This document shows, piece after piece, positions 31,791 through 43,330 of a stretch of 64,000 nt of DNA (position 1 is the first letter of the stretch; each line of letters begins with the position of its first letter). The stretch lies in assembly GCA_964016985.1 (NCBI GenBank), contig OZ024828.1, positions 3,559,701 to 3,623,700 of the forward strand, given 5' to 3'. The position numbers and the translations under genes are program-made. The stretch comes from Anodontia alba (Eukaryota; Mollusca; Bivalvia; Lucinida; Lucinidae). Below the pieces are notes generated by a model. That model searched no databases, was not told the origin of the DNA, and saw only the letters and a program-made list of their open reading frames with translations.

Positions 31791-32158
31791 GGATGAATGG
31801 ACGCACGGATAATCTGAACCCTCTGAACAGGGGAACGTTTTAAAGTAGACTCTTTTTCAAAAGTGACAAAATCAATTTTGCCAGACCTGCTTTATCTGAA
31901 AATGTATCAGTTCTCCCTTAAACTGACAGACAGAGCCCAGATCAGACTGTGTCGATGTTGCGGACGCGCAAGCTGATCCGAAACTTTGCTAAAAGGCTTT
32001 TTTTCATACGGCGTGGTTCCCATATTGATCGATAGCAATTAAGAGTAATATTACATTTCTGAGAAAATCGTATGAAATCAATAAGAATATACACAATTGA
32101 AAGGTAGAAAATCATGTCACAATTTAACTGGATATTGAATTAGGGTTCGAGATAGAAA

Positions 32159-32395
32159 TTAACCCATTCATGCCTACTACCTTGCGTCCCCCAAAAGCGA
32201 CATTGGCAAACAGCGTAGGTCCAGATCAGACGCCGCCAATGCGACGTCTGATCTGGGTCCACGCAGTTTGCATTAAATATAGGATTTTCAAATAAAACAT
32301 GGTAGAAATAAAAGTTAACCAGATACCCCTTCTGTTGTTGATGGATTTGTCCAAAGAGTTGAGGTAGAAGAGTCCACTCGACATAAAGGGGTTAA
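32159..32395. mobile_element. TTAACCC-type miniature element
   Basis: TTAACCCATTCATGCCTAC to ATAAAGGGGTTAA, 237 bp, inner hairpin GCGTAGGTCCAGATCAGACG / CGTCTGATCTGGGTCCACGC. Confidence 0.82.
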
Positions 32396-32699
32396 ATATG
32401 ATGGGAATAACCAGGAAATGCCACAGTCAGGGAAAACAACCCTCTCAAGGCAGCAGATAAGGAAATTACATGAAATTACTACACAGAACAGAACGTCGTC
32501 AAAAACAGACTGAACAAACGAAGATAGAACGGTAAAAGGAACAGTAACTATAACAAAATTACCAGCTTCTTGACCTTGGACTGTTTCACAGTAAAACTGG
32601 GGTTGGTGGTGTGCTTAAACGTGGTTTTACGGACATCCAACACCGCTCTTTACCCTGCAACATATAACGGTTCAATTCGCGTAGGGCTTCCCTGACTCC

Positions 32700-32978
32700 C
32701 ATCACGAAAACATGCCTATATAATTTTGATCCCCTTAAACCTCACTTTTGTATAGTAAAACTGGGGTTTACAGGGGTGTGCATTATTTTCTTTATTTCTG
32801 CTCAAAAACATAGATTGTGGGTACTCGTTAGAACCGCCTCGCCGAGGCGGTTCTAACGAGTACCCATAATCTCTGTTTTGAGCAGAAATACGAAAAATAT
32901 GAGAGTTTTTTATCTGAAAATTTTCAGTTTTTTTAGGTGAAAATTTCTATATATTTGAATAGGCATGTTTTCGTAATG
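32700..32978. mobile_element. 280-bp inverted-repeat element, copy 1
   Basis: CATCACGAAAACATGCCTAT at one end and ATAGGCATGTTTTCGTAATG at the other. Inside are ACTGGGGTTTACAGGGGT and a 66-bp palindrome (GGGTACTCGTTAGAACCGCC and complement). Other copies: 38478-38757, 57741-58020 and 58473-58751, all 279-280 bp. The stretch 32396-32699 has nothing recognised. Confidence 0.9.
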
Positions 32979-33082
32979 CTCAGAGGAGCAACACAAAAAA
33001 AACATAATACAGTTAAATTCCACTACATTAAGACTACTCCACTATTAAGACCAGCCTTTGTCAGTCAGGTTTCTGACAAAAC

Positions 33083-33163
33083 GGCATATGCCAACTGTGT
33101 AAACCCAGATCAGACTGCTCCTTAGGAGCAGTCTGATCAGGGTCTATACTGTTTGTCATTCCA
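33083..33163. repeat. AACTGTGTAAACCCAGATC hairpin
   Basis: CAGATCAGACTGCTCC and GGAGCAGTCTGATCAGGGT with TATACTGTTTG at the end. Flanks (TAAGACTACTCCACTATTAA and GGACCACCCCACTAATAAG) suggest a larger symmetrical element, about 33025-33300. Confidence 0.8.
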
Positions 33164-33490
33164 CTAAGTATTTTAAGAAACAACTGCATAAAAGCAAACG
33201 TTTGGCCAAAAAAAGTATTCAATGAAAAATGTTCGAAATTTTAGGACATTTACTGTATTCTATATTCAATATTAGGACCACCCCACTAATAAGACGAATT
33301 TTTGGACAGTCCCAAAAGTGGTCTTGATAGAGGAATTTTACTATATACATATATACAAGTTGGGAGAAGGAGCATAACATCTAAAAAAGTCTTTTGGTAG
33401 CACTGGATTCAGAAAGGATGCTGAAATGATAGGCATTAAACTACATGTTGAGAGTTAATCATTAACAGTGCAAATGATTTGTTTACTTGA

Positions 33491-33516
33491 GACCTTTCGG
33501 CTTTCGCCTTCTTCAG
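33491..33516 (-). other. Hammerhead-ribozyme-like core (candidate)
   Basis: On the minus strand: CTGAAGA (matches CUGANGA), then a 3-bp stem GGC-GAAA-GCC with a GNRA loop, then GAAA followed by GGTC. These are the spacing and conserved boxes of a hammerhead catalytic core. I could not find a convincing stem III partner with a UH cleavage site, so a working ribozyme is not supported. Hammerheads are known in Penelope-like elements and retrozymes of animals, including bivalves. Confidence 0.35.
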
Positions 33517-34112
33517 ATGTTTTCTATTTAAAGAAAAAAAAAAGAAATATAAAATGTTAAATTTGCAAATAAAAGTTACATGAGTTGAAACAGTTGGAAA
33601 ACAGATTATGCCCTTTTCGGGCCCATGTTATCTAGCCCGCTGCGACTTGATAACTGTTCTGTTTGGATATATGTAAATTGTAAACATTACGCGTAAACAC
33701 AACGTGCAAAAAGAAAAAAAAGCAAAACTTATCTTTCCTCAACACCACTGTGCCCATTACGCAATGTATAGAATGCACATAAGCGGGATATACGCCAAAC
33801 TGAGTGTTTCTCACCAATACTTAAGGCAAATGGGCCAAACTTACGCTGTGATTTCGGAAAATCACATGAACAAAACGTTCCACATAAGCTGTCGCATTCC
33901 CTGACTGAGGAACGATGATTCCCTCTACTGGTCGCCCTTGTTGATACCATATGGAGTATGTTCAGACGTCGGATCCAATTATCGTCCCTCAAAATTTCAT
34001 TTTCTGTGCAGTCCTCCTTTGGGAGCAAATTCCTTCCTTTTAGAGTAGAGCTCTTTTCAGAAGTTTGGCAGACAATTTTGGTATAATCGTTCCCGCTGTA
34101 ATCTGGTTTACT

Positions 34113-34264
34113 GGCCCCGAGGTTATAAAACGTTTTTCGTGCTCATGCTCAGCTATATTTAGCAAGAAAGAATTTGGCATTGTTAGTAATTTGAGATTTA
34201 TTAGCATGAATAATTTCATGCTCAGCTGATTTTAGCATGAAAAAAGTTTTATAACCCCGGGGCC
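34113..34264. mobile_element. Palindromic element with GGTTATAAAAC ends
   Basis: GGCCCCGAGGTTATAAAACG / GTTTTATAACCCCGGGGCC ends; inner GCTCATGCTCAGCTATATTT and TCATGCTCAGCTGATTTTAG. A second copy, at 37076-38008, is split by PLE-B. A GAGCAAATTCCTTCC half-hairpin precedes it at 34020. Confidence 0.85.
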
Positions 34265-34634
34265 TGGTTAATCTAGGGCCCGTACTCTGCAATTCTGATT
34301 TAGACAGGACTAAGAAAAAATGTGTTACTTTCTTACCTATTTTGCCGGTTCTCTGTGGTAAGCAAATATACCGAACAAAACTACAGTCAACCCTCTTAAT
34401 ACCGGCCCTCGGTGCAAGGATAAAATTTGTTATAACGATCATTTGACTGATACGCAACCTTCGCTCAAGAGGTGAGAGTTAATCAGAAATCATGCAAGAA
34501 CATTGCAGTTTATACTTCAAGAAACACATGCTATTGATATTTGTTAGAATCGCCTCAGTCATATGATATATCCAAAAAAAATGTTCTGTGAGGAATTAAG
34601 TACGTAAAACAAGGCATTTCTAATATGCTATTCA

Positions 34635-34821
34635 GGGCCCAGTTGTTGGAAACTAACGATGTCGTTAGTTAACGTATCGTTAAAATTTACATCAAGTCAT
34701 ACGCAAATGTTTTGATATTTGAAAAAATATTAAAATATTGTGTATTGAATCCGCTAAAACAGTTAACGAAATGACCCTTAACGAGCTCGTTAAGCTAACG
34801 ACGCTTTGAACAACTGGGCCC
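34635..34821. mobile_element. GGGCCCAGTTGTT-type inverted-repeat element
   Basis: GGGCCCAGTTGTTGGAAAC / TTTGAACAACTGGGCCC ends, with TAACGATGTCGTTAGTTAAC and TTAACGAGCTCGTTAAGC sub-ends. Related: 35133-35326 and 36729-36973. Confidence 0.85.
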
Positions 34822-35019
34822 TGCTCATTAAGGAGGCTTTACAACAGCAAGTTCATTTTAACGGCCACATCTTCGGGAACAAACGCTGTCTTTGTAACGA
34901 AGGTTCACTGTACGTATATCAGGATGAAAGGCTTTGGCCGGATATCCATAAAATGTGGTTTAAGAGCCACTTCCCCATCCCGGAACGGTTTTATTTTTTT
35001 ATCATTTCGTAGTGGAATT

Positions 35020-35326
35020 TTAACCCATTTAAGCCTGGCGTCCCGTAAAGGGGACATTGGCAACAGAATAAACCCAGATCAGACGCAACAGTACGCAGCG
35101 TCTGATCAGGATTTATTCTGTTGCCAATGTCCCCACTTTGATCATTAAATATGGCATATATGCTAATATTTTTGCTGAAATATGTGAGTAGCTTTTACAA
35201 AAGCTACTCAATTTTTTCAGCAAAAATACCTGTGAATTTGTTATTGTACTTACTAGAACAGTCAACTTTTTGATTACTAACGAGCTCGCTAAGCTTACGA
35301 TGCTTTGAACAACTGAGTCCTGGCAT
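35020..35326. mobile_element. TTAACCC-family hairpin joined to a GGGCCCAGTTGTT-type element
   Basis: TTAACCCATTTAAGCCTGG and the GGGGACATTGGC / GCCAATGTCCCC hairpin (35051-35133), then TTTGATCATTAAATATG, the AAAAGCTACTC palindrome and the ACGAGCTCGCTAAGC end. The left terminus of the second element is missing at the junction. The stretch 35327-35881 contains two repeats of ATGTATCTGCATGCCAAAA about 140 bp apart and nothing else recognised. Confidence 0.65.
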
Positions 35327-35881
35327 TTGACAATTCGGTTAGGTCTTAATATGTATCTGCATGCCAAAAATTATCGAAATTTTCCAAGCGGTTTAAAAGT
35401 TATAGCGACTTTCAAAAGTTAATTACGGACCCACATGCCTCGGCGAGGCTATTTATAAAGAAGTCTGACATTTTCCGTTGGTTAGATCTTGTCAATATGT
35501 ATCTGCATGCCAAAATTATCAAAATATTCTAAGAGGTTTAAAAGTTATAGCGATTTTCACAAACTGATAACGGATGGACGGACATAGTGATTAAAGGGCA
35601 TTCCTCGTAAGGCCTCTCTTCGGATGACTTTACTGTTTAAATACTCACTAGTCTGTCTATATTTATTACCAATCACACAATGATTTTATGGAGGGAACTT
35701 TAGATGATATATAAATTATAGCATAAGAACCCTTTACAAAAAAATGTAACAACTTGTGTTTGTTCGCTTTTAAAATATGCAGTCAGAATTTCAGATTTAT
35801 AATTGTACTTTCGAACATAAACTTGCTCTTGCAGACCTACATTAAATCGATGTTACTCGCATAACAATCGGCGGCACAAAA

Positions 35882-36110
35882 TTAACCCATTTATGACGAG
35901 TGGAATCTTCTGACTGAACTCTTTGGACTGATCCATTTCCAATAGAAAGGGTATGTGGCTAAATTTGATTTTTTCCATGTTTTATAGAAATTCCAGTAGT
36001 TAATGCAAACAGTGTAGAGCCAGATCAGACGCCGCATTATGCGGCGTCTGATCTGGCTCTACACTGTTTACCAATTTCCTTTTATGGGACGCTAAGCATA
36101 AATGAGTTAA
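35882..36110. mobile_element. TTAACCC-type miniature element
   Basis: TTAACCCATTTATGACGAG to ATAAATGAGTTAA, 229 bp. The inner hairpin is perfect: AACAGTGTAGAGCCAGATCA with GACGCCGC and its full complement. Confidence 0.85.
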
Positions 36111-36333
36111 GCAGTATCTTAGATACATAAATGAGTTAAGCAGTATCTTAGATACCATATGAAAAAAAAAACGGGATTGAAAGGTAAGGCATATGTTAGA
36201 AAAAACTAGTAGTTTATAATCTAAGGGCGTTTTCGTCTACACGACCAACGATTAGGAAATATATATAGCCTACTTGCAAAATTGACGGGGAGGAAGTAAA
36301 ATGGTCGGACTGGGTCTCAAACTGTCGAAACTT

Positions 36334-36370
<37 letters not shown>

Positions 36371-36728
36371 TTTAATAACGTTTAGTTTTTAATAGGGTTC
36401 CACGAGTACCATTATGATTGTTCGCTTGTTAGACACTATGCAAAGCCATGGACTTTTATGGAATTTTATGTTTACGTTTTTTCAAAGTAAACAACAGTGT
36501 TTCTGAACAAAATGAATGCATGGACCATACGATATTTCGATATATTCTACTTTACTTGTATATATTAAAGAATATTTTTTCAAAAGTAAGCTTTACTTTT
36601 CTCGTGCGTTTTACGAGCTTTTTTTTCGCGTTTTCTCTTGTTTGTTGTCTTCTTTGTTGTCCTGTTATTGTGTTTGGTGATTCCTGTCTGACATTGCAAT
36701 CACCTTGTCAGGAAAAAGGGAGCGAGCT

Positions 36729-36973
36729 GGGCCCAGTTGTTCAAAAACTAACGATGTCGTTAGTTAACGTATCGTTAAAACTTTGATCATTAAATATGCA
36801 AAATATGCTAATATTTTTGCTTAAAAATGTGAGTAGCTTTTGCATTTGCAAAAGCTACTCACATTTTTTTCAGCAAAAATACATGTGAATTAGATATTTT
36901 AGTTAATAGAATAGTTAATATTTTGACCCTTAACGAGCTCGTTAAGCTAACGACATTTTGAACAAATGGGCCC
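36729..36973. mobile_element. GGGCCCAGTTGTT-type inverted-repeat element, copy 3
   Basis: GGCCCAGTTGTTCAAAAACT at the left and TTTTGAACAAATGGGCCC at the right; same interior palindrome (GTGAGTAGCTTTTGC) as at 35190. A T-run of about 36 is at 36332-36367. Confidence 0.85.
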
Positions 36974-37075
36974 CTGGTTGCTTTGCCTTTCTGTGTTTTG
37001 ATCTGTCCGTCGAGGTATGCTTTCTCTTCGTCTTGGTCTATTAGGCTATGTTCTGTGATTTTGTCTCTTCCAGGC

Positions 37076-38008
37076 TCCGAGGTTATAAAACATTTTTCAA
37101 GCTCTACTCAGCTGAGCATGAAATTTGTCATATCGGAATCAGAATTTTACGGTGACTTAGTGTACAGATTTAGAAAAATTGTGGGAAAATCTATCTTTTC
37201 GGAGCAACTCAGAAAACTAATTAACAGTTATAAAAGAATTGGGTATAGCCTGGTTATTATGCGACAGACTGCATGCCCAGTTACCAACCCAATCATTATT
37301 GATGACTATGCTTCACTCTTTAATTGCACGACGGCGGTTCGGACCTCAGACCCAATGAGGGCCTCTTCGTAAAACTTTAACCAGTGGGTTGGGTTTGACG
37401 ATATGTCTTTGGCTTGGCCCGCCATGGTTTAATTGATTTTCATTTACTCTGGCACACAGTAAAATTACCATGAATTACTCGTCTTTGTTTATCATAGTGA
37501 TTAATTTTATTTTTTATGTTTCACTTTGATGCATTGACTGAGTCGGGAGCCTTGTTATGTATTTTTGTATTAAGCGTAGCATCAGGACCCAGGATGAAGT
37601 TGGCCGGCCGTAAAAGTGCTTTATACCCCACGGTGGTTTATTCTATTGACTGTTCTAAGGCGGTGGTCGCGGTGTTAGTCAAATCTTTGTTGCTTTATGG
37701 TTTATTCTACGAGGCGATTTGTTTTGTCTTGCCTTGTGTTATTTTGTTCTTGTATTTTTCAACCCTTTTAGCATTACGATTACCTCGCTTGGGGAAGAGG
37801 GAGCTAATCTTAGTGCTTTTCGTGCGTTTGTTCGATTTGCGCTTGTTTGGTTTTGTCTGTTTCCTCTTCCTTTTCGTGTCTAGGATGGGCTGCGGTTTGT
37901 GATTGTGACATTCCCTGGACTTCTGGACTTTTCTCTTACTTTTTCTGCTAATAAATCTCAATACTATCAATTGCAATTTTCTTTTGCTAAACATAGCTGA
38001 GCATGAAA
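37076..38008. mobile_element. GGTTATAAAAC palindromic element split by PLE-B
   Basis: 37076-37127 is one end (CCGAGGTTATAAAACATTTT, CAGCTGAGCATGAAATT). 37941-38008 is the rest (CTGCTAATAAATCTCAA, TTGCTAAACATAGCTGAG), matching the complement of 34140-34210. PLE-B lies between. Confidence 0.75.
37128..37940 (+). mobile_element. PLE-B 3' copy with reverse-transcriptase C-terminus
   Basis: Begins at ATATCGGAATCAGAATTTTA, encodes SEFYGDLVYRFRKIVGKS to NCTTAVRTSDPM (stop 37372), then the 3' tail, ending in CTTTTCTCTTACTTTTT. About 0.8 kb, 5'-truncated, orientation plus. Its protein part corresponds to 9163-9440 of the long copy. Confidence 0.85.
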
Positions 38009-38024
38009 ATTTGGTTCCAGGAAA

Positions 38025-38080
38025 ACTGCCTCCCCCCCCCCCCCACCCACCCAACCCCTCCCCCTCTTCACACACACACA
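38025..38080. repeat. C-rich and (CA)n low-complexity tract
   Basis: Runs of C, CCACC and CACACA. The 126-aa minus-strand open frame over it (37707-38087) is not a gene. Confidence 0.9.
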
Positions 38081-38477
38081 CATACACACCAACCCCAAAT
38101 CCTCCCCGGAAAATTACTATCTGCTATTAAATATGAAACTGTAAACTATTTGAAAAGTGTGTAATCTCTTGCGCAGACACCATCTTGCCAAGTGTCTGCA
38201 AATGCAGTGTTGTTTTAGATCATGCCAGATAGGCGTGAGCTTGGTTAGGGATGTATAGTGCTTGCCAACCTTTGTACTTCAACATTTGTTTCACTTTCAG
38301 CTTTTGCGGTTAAGGGACACTGACGAAAATAAACTCAAAAATGTGCATATCTGGGCACACTAAATTTGGTATGGCTTCTTTTGTTTCACAGCCATTGGCT
38401 CGAGACCTCTGCTAGTGGATTTAAGTCCCCGATGGTTTCATTTGCTAAGATTAACGTTTCGTGTAAGGTGTTGATCT

Positions 38478-38757
38478 CATCACGAAAACATACCTTTATA
38501 ATTTTGACCCCCTTAAACCCCACTTTTATATAGTAAAACTGGGGTTTACAGGGGTAAACATTATTTTTCTTATTTCTGCTCAAAAACATAGATTGTGGGT
38601 ACTCGTTAGAACCGCCTCGCCGAGGCGGTTCTAACGAGTACCCACAATCTATGTTTTGAGCAGAAATATGAAAAATATCTGAGTTTTTTTATCTGAAAAT
38701 TTTCTGTTTTTGGAGGTACAATTTTCTATATATTTGAATAGGCATGTTTTCGTAATG
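38478..38757. mobile_element. 280-bp inverted-repeat element, copy 2
   Basis: Same ends and same central GGGTACTCGTTAGAACCGCC palindrome as copy 1; the arms of the centre are perfect. From 38758 to 39199 no feature could be named with confidence. Confidence 0.9.
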
Positions 38758-39199
38758 TTTCCTCTAGTTTGGGGCATTTGTCTTCGTTCATGGGTGGTCG
38801 CTGTCGTGCACATCTCCTACTTGATGCCTTCAATTGTCTTGTTGAGCAAGGTGGGACATTCGACGTCGCTCGGCGAGTGTAGGGATGGTAAACTGGCCTG
38901 CTTTCTTGATAGTCTGATCTCTTCGCTTGACACTCTGTGGGTAGCCAAGTATCCAAAACGTCTTCATGCGCAGAGCAAATATCTGAGACTTCGCTGGGCG
39001 CACATGCAATCGTGTAGAAAAATGTGTCGGCGATAACACTTAGGAAATCTTTTACGTACGGGTTTCTGCTTGTAGTGTTTTGATTGTTGTGCCGTTGCTT
39101 TAAGTGGATCCTTCTTTCCCTTTGGTGTCTTGGACAGAAGGTGTTAGGTAATTGAATCGATTCCTGATCATTGCCCTCCTTCCTATTTATTATGATAAC

Positions 39200-39515
39200 G
39201 GTATACCCCCTTGCTTATGAAGTTTAGCAATTAAAATTTTATTTCGATTATCCAAGTTACTGACTTGAGTAGATGCTCCAGCAAACCAGCTCAACTAAGA
39301 AAACAAATATATGTCATAGGATGTAGCAGGAGGGGAATTTCTATCCAATAATGGAAAATTTACAATAGCAAAATCAAAATCACCCCGTTTATCATAAATT
39401 TTAGTAGAGATTTTGCCATTAGATATTGATAAATTTAAATCCAGAAACGATGCTTCGATATCAGAAGTATTAGTTTTATTTAACTGAAATTATTTTGGAT
39501 GAATACTATCAATCA
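39200..39515 (-). pseudogene. Diverged PLE-B-type reverse-transcriptase fragment
   Basis: The minus-strand reading includes NKTNTSDIEASFLDLNLSIS and KIYDKRGDFDFAIVNFPLLD, aligning with 9550-9816 (NRANSSDIEAPFLDLNLCIS, KRDDYDFDIVNFPFLD). Frames are broken and both ends are missing. Confidence 0.75.
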
Positions 39516-39715
39516 AGAAATTCCTGACTACCAAAACGACTACCTTCAGCTCTAAGCAATAAAAATGTTCCATACTTTTTTGTCCGAACAGGTTCAAAGG
39601 CGGGGATTCGGTTCTAATGCTGTTTGTCCTTTGTGTGGCATTGTGCATGGCTGCTAGCTGTTGGGGTTTCTTCACGTATTGTCCAGTTTGTTGTTGTTGT
39701 ATCCTGTCAGGCATT

Positions 39716-39813
39716 CCCAGTAAGCATTCTTTATAAATCTATAGCGGGCCGTTATCGGCCCGTCAGGTACCCGATAACGGCCCGCTATAGATTTATAAAG
39801 AATGCTAGCTGGG
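39716..39813. mobile_element. 98-bp palindromic element (CCCAG ends), short variant
   Basis: CCCAGTAAGCATTC to GAATGCTAGCTGGG with inner ATAGCGGGCCGTTATCGGCC and complement. Flanking codons on the minus strand suggest it split an older sequence. Confidence 0.88.
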
Positions 39814-40029
39814 TTGTGACCACCACTTTTGGCGAGACGGGGACAGGTTGCTTTATTTTTCTTTGGTTTCTTTGCTCTTCCTCCCAGTGCCATTGTTAGG
39901 CTGTGGTTCTTCCTAGATATCTCCTACCGTATTTACCCTAAGTATTCGGACACAACTCCTCACCTACTTGTTCTAAAATTTGAAAATGCGCAATTTACTA
40001 CCTATTTGTTAGGTCTAAAAGTTGCTGGA

Positions 40030-40103
40030 TGAGTGGCAAACAGCGTAGACCCTGATGAGACGCCGCTTTCTGCTGCGTCTCATCTGGGTCTACACAGTTT
40101 GCT
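40030..40103. repeat. GCAAACAGCGTAGACCC hairpin
   Basis: GTGGCAAACAGCGTAGACCC, GATGAGACGCCGC and the return arm GCGTCTCATCTGGGTCTACA. The stretch 40104-40660 has nothing recognised beyond TTTCTTGAGAG repeats at about 40518. Confidence 0.78.
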
Positions 40104-40664
40104 CAGGCCTGTCAGCCCGAATAACAGGTATTCAATTTTGTTAATATTCCAAAAATCTTCCAAAACCATGCTTTCTATGTGTCCGTCGTTAGTACATTCG
40201 TGTTTAGTTTCAGACAAAACACATTTTCTTGCAACAACTTTGTCTGTCTCATCCCTGTCACCGGAGATTTTGACAGGAATGTAGACGTTAGCTTGATTGT
40301 TCAACAGTTTAAACAATCAAACCAAAGCTTGCTGTGTATAACAAACTGGAAGAATTTTCATAAGGGCTGCCATTTGACCTTGGTATGCAGTTTTCTCAAT
40401 TTCTTAATATACGGTTGGGAGAATAAGACCTGACTATAACCAAAGGTTATTTTTTCTGTCGTGCTTTCTAACTCGAAACGTCCAAGACAAATCACCCAAG
40501 CTGAGGGCTCTCAGTATTTCTTGAGAGCTTTTTCTTGAGAGAATCGGAAAAAAAATATTTACAGCTTTTTCTTTGTACACTGGAAGTTTATATGGCACTT
40601 GACACTGTCAAGTATTGTTCAACAAATCATCCTATAAGTTATCGAGACTTAAGGGGGGAAATAA

Positions 40665-40850
40665 TACACTTTAAAGGGAGACAACCTAGTCAAAATTGTT
40701 TTTATCACTTCAAATAAGGAGCCTTCTTTAAAAGGAAAGAATTTGCTCCCACTGGGAGCAAATTCTTTCCGTTTGAAGAAGACTCCTTTTAGAAGAGGCA
40801 TAATGCGCAGAAAAAAAAAAACAATCAGGAAGTCACAAACGTGGAAAATC
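40665..40850. mobile_element. GAATTTGCTCCC-type fold-back element
   Basis: AGGAAAGAATTTGCTCCCAC / GGGAGCAAATTCTTTCCGTT, with outer CAACCTAGTCAAAATTG and GAAGTCACAAACGTGGAAAA. Related copies lie near 17620, 17970, 19570, 31200, 34015, 44085, 44575, 46965, 49655 and 59785. Confidence 0.82.
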
Positions 40851-41584
40851 ATGTCATATTGTTGGAGCTGTTCACCTGTCTGTCCTCTCCAAACATTTCT
40901 GTTAACCAATCTGGTGTAAGAGGCTGATTCTCTTTCTCACACAAGAACTAGTGTATATTCTTAAAATCGGGAGATTTTTACCTGCTCTGTCTGACAAAGG
41001 CCTCCCGATTTGAAAAAAAAAAAAAAAAAAATACCCATAAAATTTAATGCTGCCCTCTGATGGTGGCATAAGCTCAGTCCCCTGACCTTCTCTTTGCCCA
41101 GATTGTATCGACATAGTGTCATTGTTTAAAACATGGCTATTTGTTCTAAACCTCTGTATCGAGACGGTTGTCTAGAGAAATTAGGGGTCCACGCACACTT
41201 TAGGCGTCCAGCCCCGTGTTTCTTGTGGTGTATGCAAACCGAGGGGTCATTATCCGGATATATATTTGTTGTCACCCCCCCACCCCCCACCCCGCCCCCA
41301 CGCCCCACGCGCCTGCTATTGGACCCGTTATGCAATTTAAAGAAATTTGTCAATCTGACCGTTCAAAGTAGTACATATTTTCTGTATTCTAAAGTAAAGT
41401 TTATCCTACAAACTGTGAAAGTCCGGCATCTTTGCCACGATGTGAAAGAACTAGAACCTTTCATATTTGTCAACTTTATACACACGGTTGTTTTCTCTGT
41501 CTAAGCCAATTGCAGTGTGGTGCGTGCGCAAACAGCTTTATCTCACGAAATGAGCCGGGGCACAGCATTTCCTACAAGATTGCC

Positions 41585-41765
41585 TGTGCGCCCATCGAAG
41601 ACTCAGATCAGCCTGTGCATCCGCACAGACTAATCAGAGGCTTCACTGTCCGCCAGAAGAAGCTTTAGACACTTGGTTACCCACAGAGTGCCCTGCCAAG
41701 ACTGATCAGACTGCGCAGATGCACAGGCTGATCTAAGTCTTCGCTGGGCGCACATGCAATCTTGC
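41585..41765. repeat. Pair of GCGCAGATGCACAGGCTGATC-type hairpins
   Basis: GACTCAGATCAGCCTGTGCA with TCCGCAC and a GGCTTCACTGTCCGCCAG end; then GACTGATCAGACTGCGCAGA with CACAGGCTGATCTAAGTCTT. The stretch 41115-41584 includes a C-rich tract (41275-41310) and no recognised gene; 41766-42384 likewise. Confidence 0.7.
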
Positions 41766-42384
41766 AGGAAAAACCACTTGAAAAGAAAAAAATAAGAAAG
41801 CGAAAATACGCCCAAATTCTTTGTCGCCAGAAATAAATCTGAGGTGATGTGGCAGTCGGTCACGTGTCTAAAGATGGTGATCACATGATAGAAAACGGAG
41901 ACGCACGAACACTATCGTCGTTCCAAACTAGTCCGGGGCTTTTGTCGCACCTTATTTACATATCATGTAAGATCTTTACAAAACATGTATTCTGAAATCG
42001 ATTAATCAAAAATCGGATGAAAATTAAGTATTATCAACATTTGAAAAAAAAAATTGAATTCATTTATTGTTGTCGCCATTTTGAATATGTAATGTGACGT
42101 ATGATGTCCCACAACCGTAACTGGTTTAAACGTATTTTATTTCAGAAAGTATACATTAGTTCGTACAGATACAAATACTGTGAAAATATATTTTGAAGGA
42201 TCATTATAAATATAGTTTTTAATAACAACAGTTATGAACAGAAGGCTGTATGACTGGGCTGCTTTAAGCGAAAAAGTGTCTTCGTACATGCGCATAATAC
42301 GCAGATTCAGATCATCCTGCACATGCATAAAGTATCATTCGGGCCTTTGCTCTCCATTCATACATTCTGTAGTATCCAATGAGT

Positions 42385-42465
42385 CTGTTAGCGGACAGTG
42401 AAGGCCCTGATCAGACTGCACAAATGCGCAAGCTGATCTAGGTCTTCGCTGTGCGCATATGACGG
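42385..42465. repeat. GTTAGCGGACAGTGAAGGCC hairpin
   Basis: AGTGAAGGCCCTGATCAGAC, TGCACAAATGCGCA and CTGATCTAGGTCTTCGCTGT. Confidence 0.75.
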
Positions 42466-42507
42466 AAGACACGTTTACGCATGTTGCGGTCCATGTTACT
42501 ATGACTC

Positions 42508-42735
42508 TCTGAATACCCATTTGTGCCGAGTGGAGTTTTCTACCTCAAGTCTTTGGACAAGTCCATTTCCTATATAAGGAGTGTCTGGTTAGTTTTTATT
42601 ATTATCATGTTTTGTAGACATTTCTGAATTTAATGCAAACAGTGTAGACCCTGATCAGAATCCGCGTTTTGCGGCGTCTGATCTGGGTCTATACTGTTTG
42701 CCTATGTCCCTTTTATGGGATGCCAGCTTAAATGG
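42508..42735. mobile_element. Decayed TTAACCC-family element
   Basis: GAATACCCATTTGTGCCGAG at the left, TTAAATGGATTTA at the right; hairpin AAACAGTGTAGACCCTGATC, GCGTTTTGCGGCG, GATCTGGGTCTATACTG. The TTAA ends are mutated. Confidence 0.7.
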
Positions 42736-42964
42736 ATTTATGGAACTATGTCTCAATAACAAAAATACGCATTCAAACAAACAGTGCAGATTTAGGTTGC
42801 AATCAATTTCAAGTATCGATGTAAACGTACAAAAGCGCAAGTTAAAACTACAACACCACATAAACAAATGGGGCTGGGTGGGGGGAAAGGGGGGGAACAT
42901 ATATGCATCAGTGTTACATATAATATTGCATGTGTTTGCATGTGCAGCCAAGTTAATTAACTAT

Positions 42965-43190
42965 TATCACTCTCTTGGCAAATTCAGCAGACGACAAACT
43001 GATAACATTATTTTCTTATTTTCCCAGAAATAGGATTTGACATCTCATGGAAATTGTCTCCTAAGGACAAAATTTGAAGGAAATGTCAAAATCTATTTTC
43101 TGTAATAAGGAAAAATAGTTCAAAATGTCGTTTGCAGCAAGTTTTACAATATGTCGTCTGTTGAAATTTTTACCCAAAGTGCCAAGCGTT
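42965..43190. mobile_element. GACATTTCATGCAA-type fold-back element
   Basis: TTTGACATCTCATGGAAATT and GAAGGAAATGTCAAAATC; both ends have GACGACA / TGTCGTCTG motifs. Confidence 0.8.
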
Positions 43191-43330
43191 AAATACAACT
43201 ATATTTACAGCTGCAGTGTTCTCCTGATGTATGTGCACTTCATCTGTAGACATTTATTGATTTTCCTTGGGTTGATTTACAGTGCTTGCGAAGACCCTGC
43301 ACTTCAACAGTCAGCTTTCAACTTTTGAGG

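Noticed and set aside
37110..38007. 14-bp target duplication AGCTGAGCATGAAA around PLE-B
   Set aside because: Both occurrences are parts of the palindromic host element, as shown by the uninterrupted copy at 34113-34264.
41133..41504. 123-aa plus-strand frame
   Set aside because: Covers a C-rich tract, no domain, no splice context and no support from a second copy.
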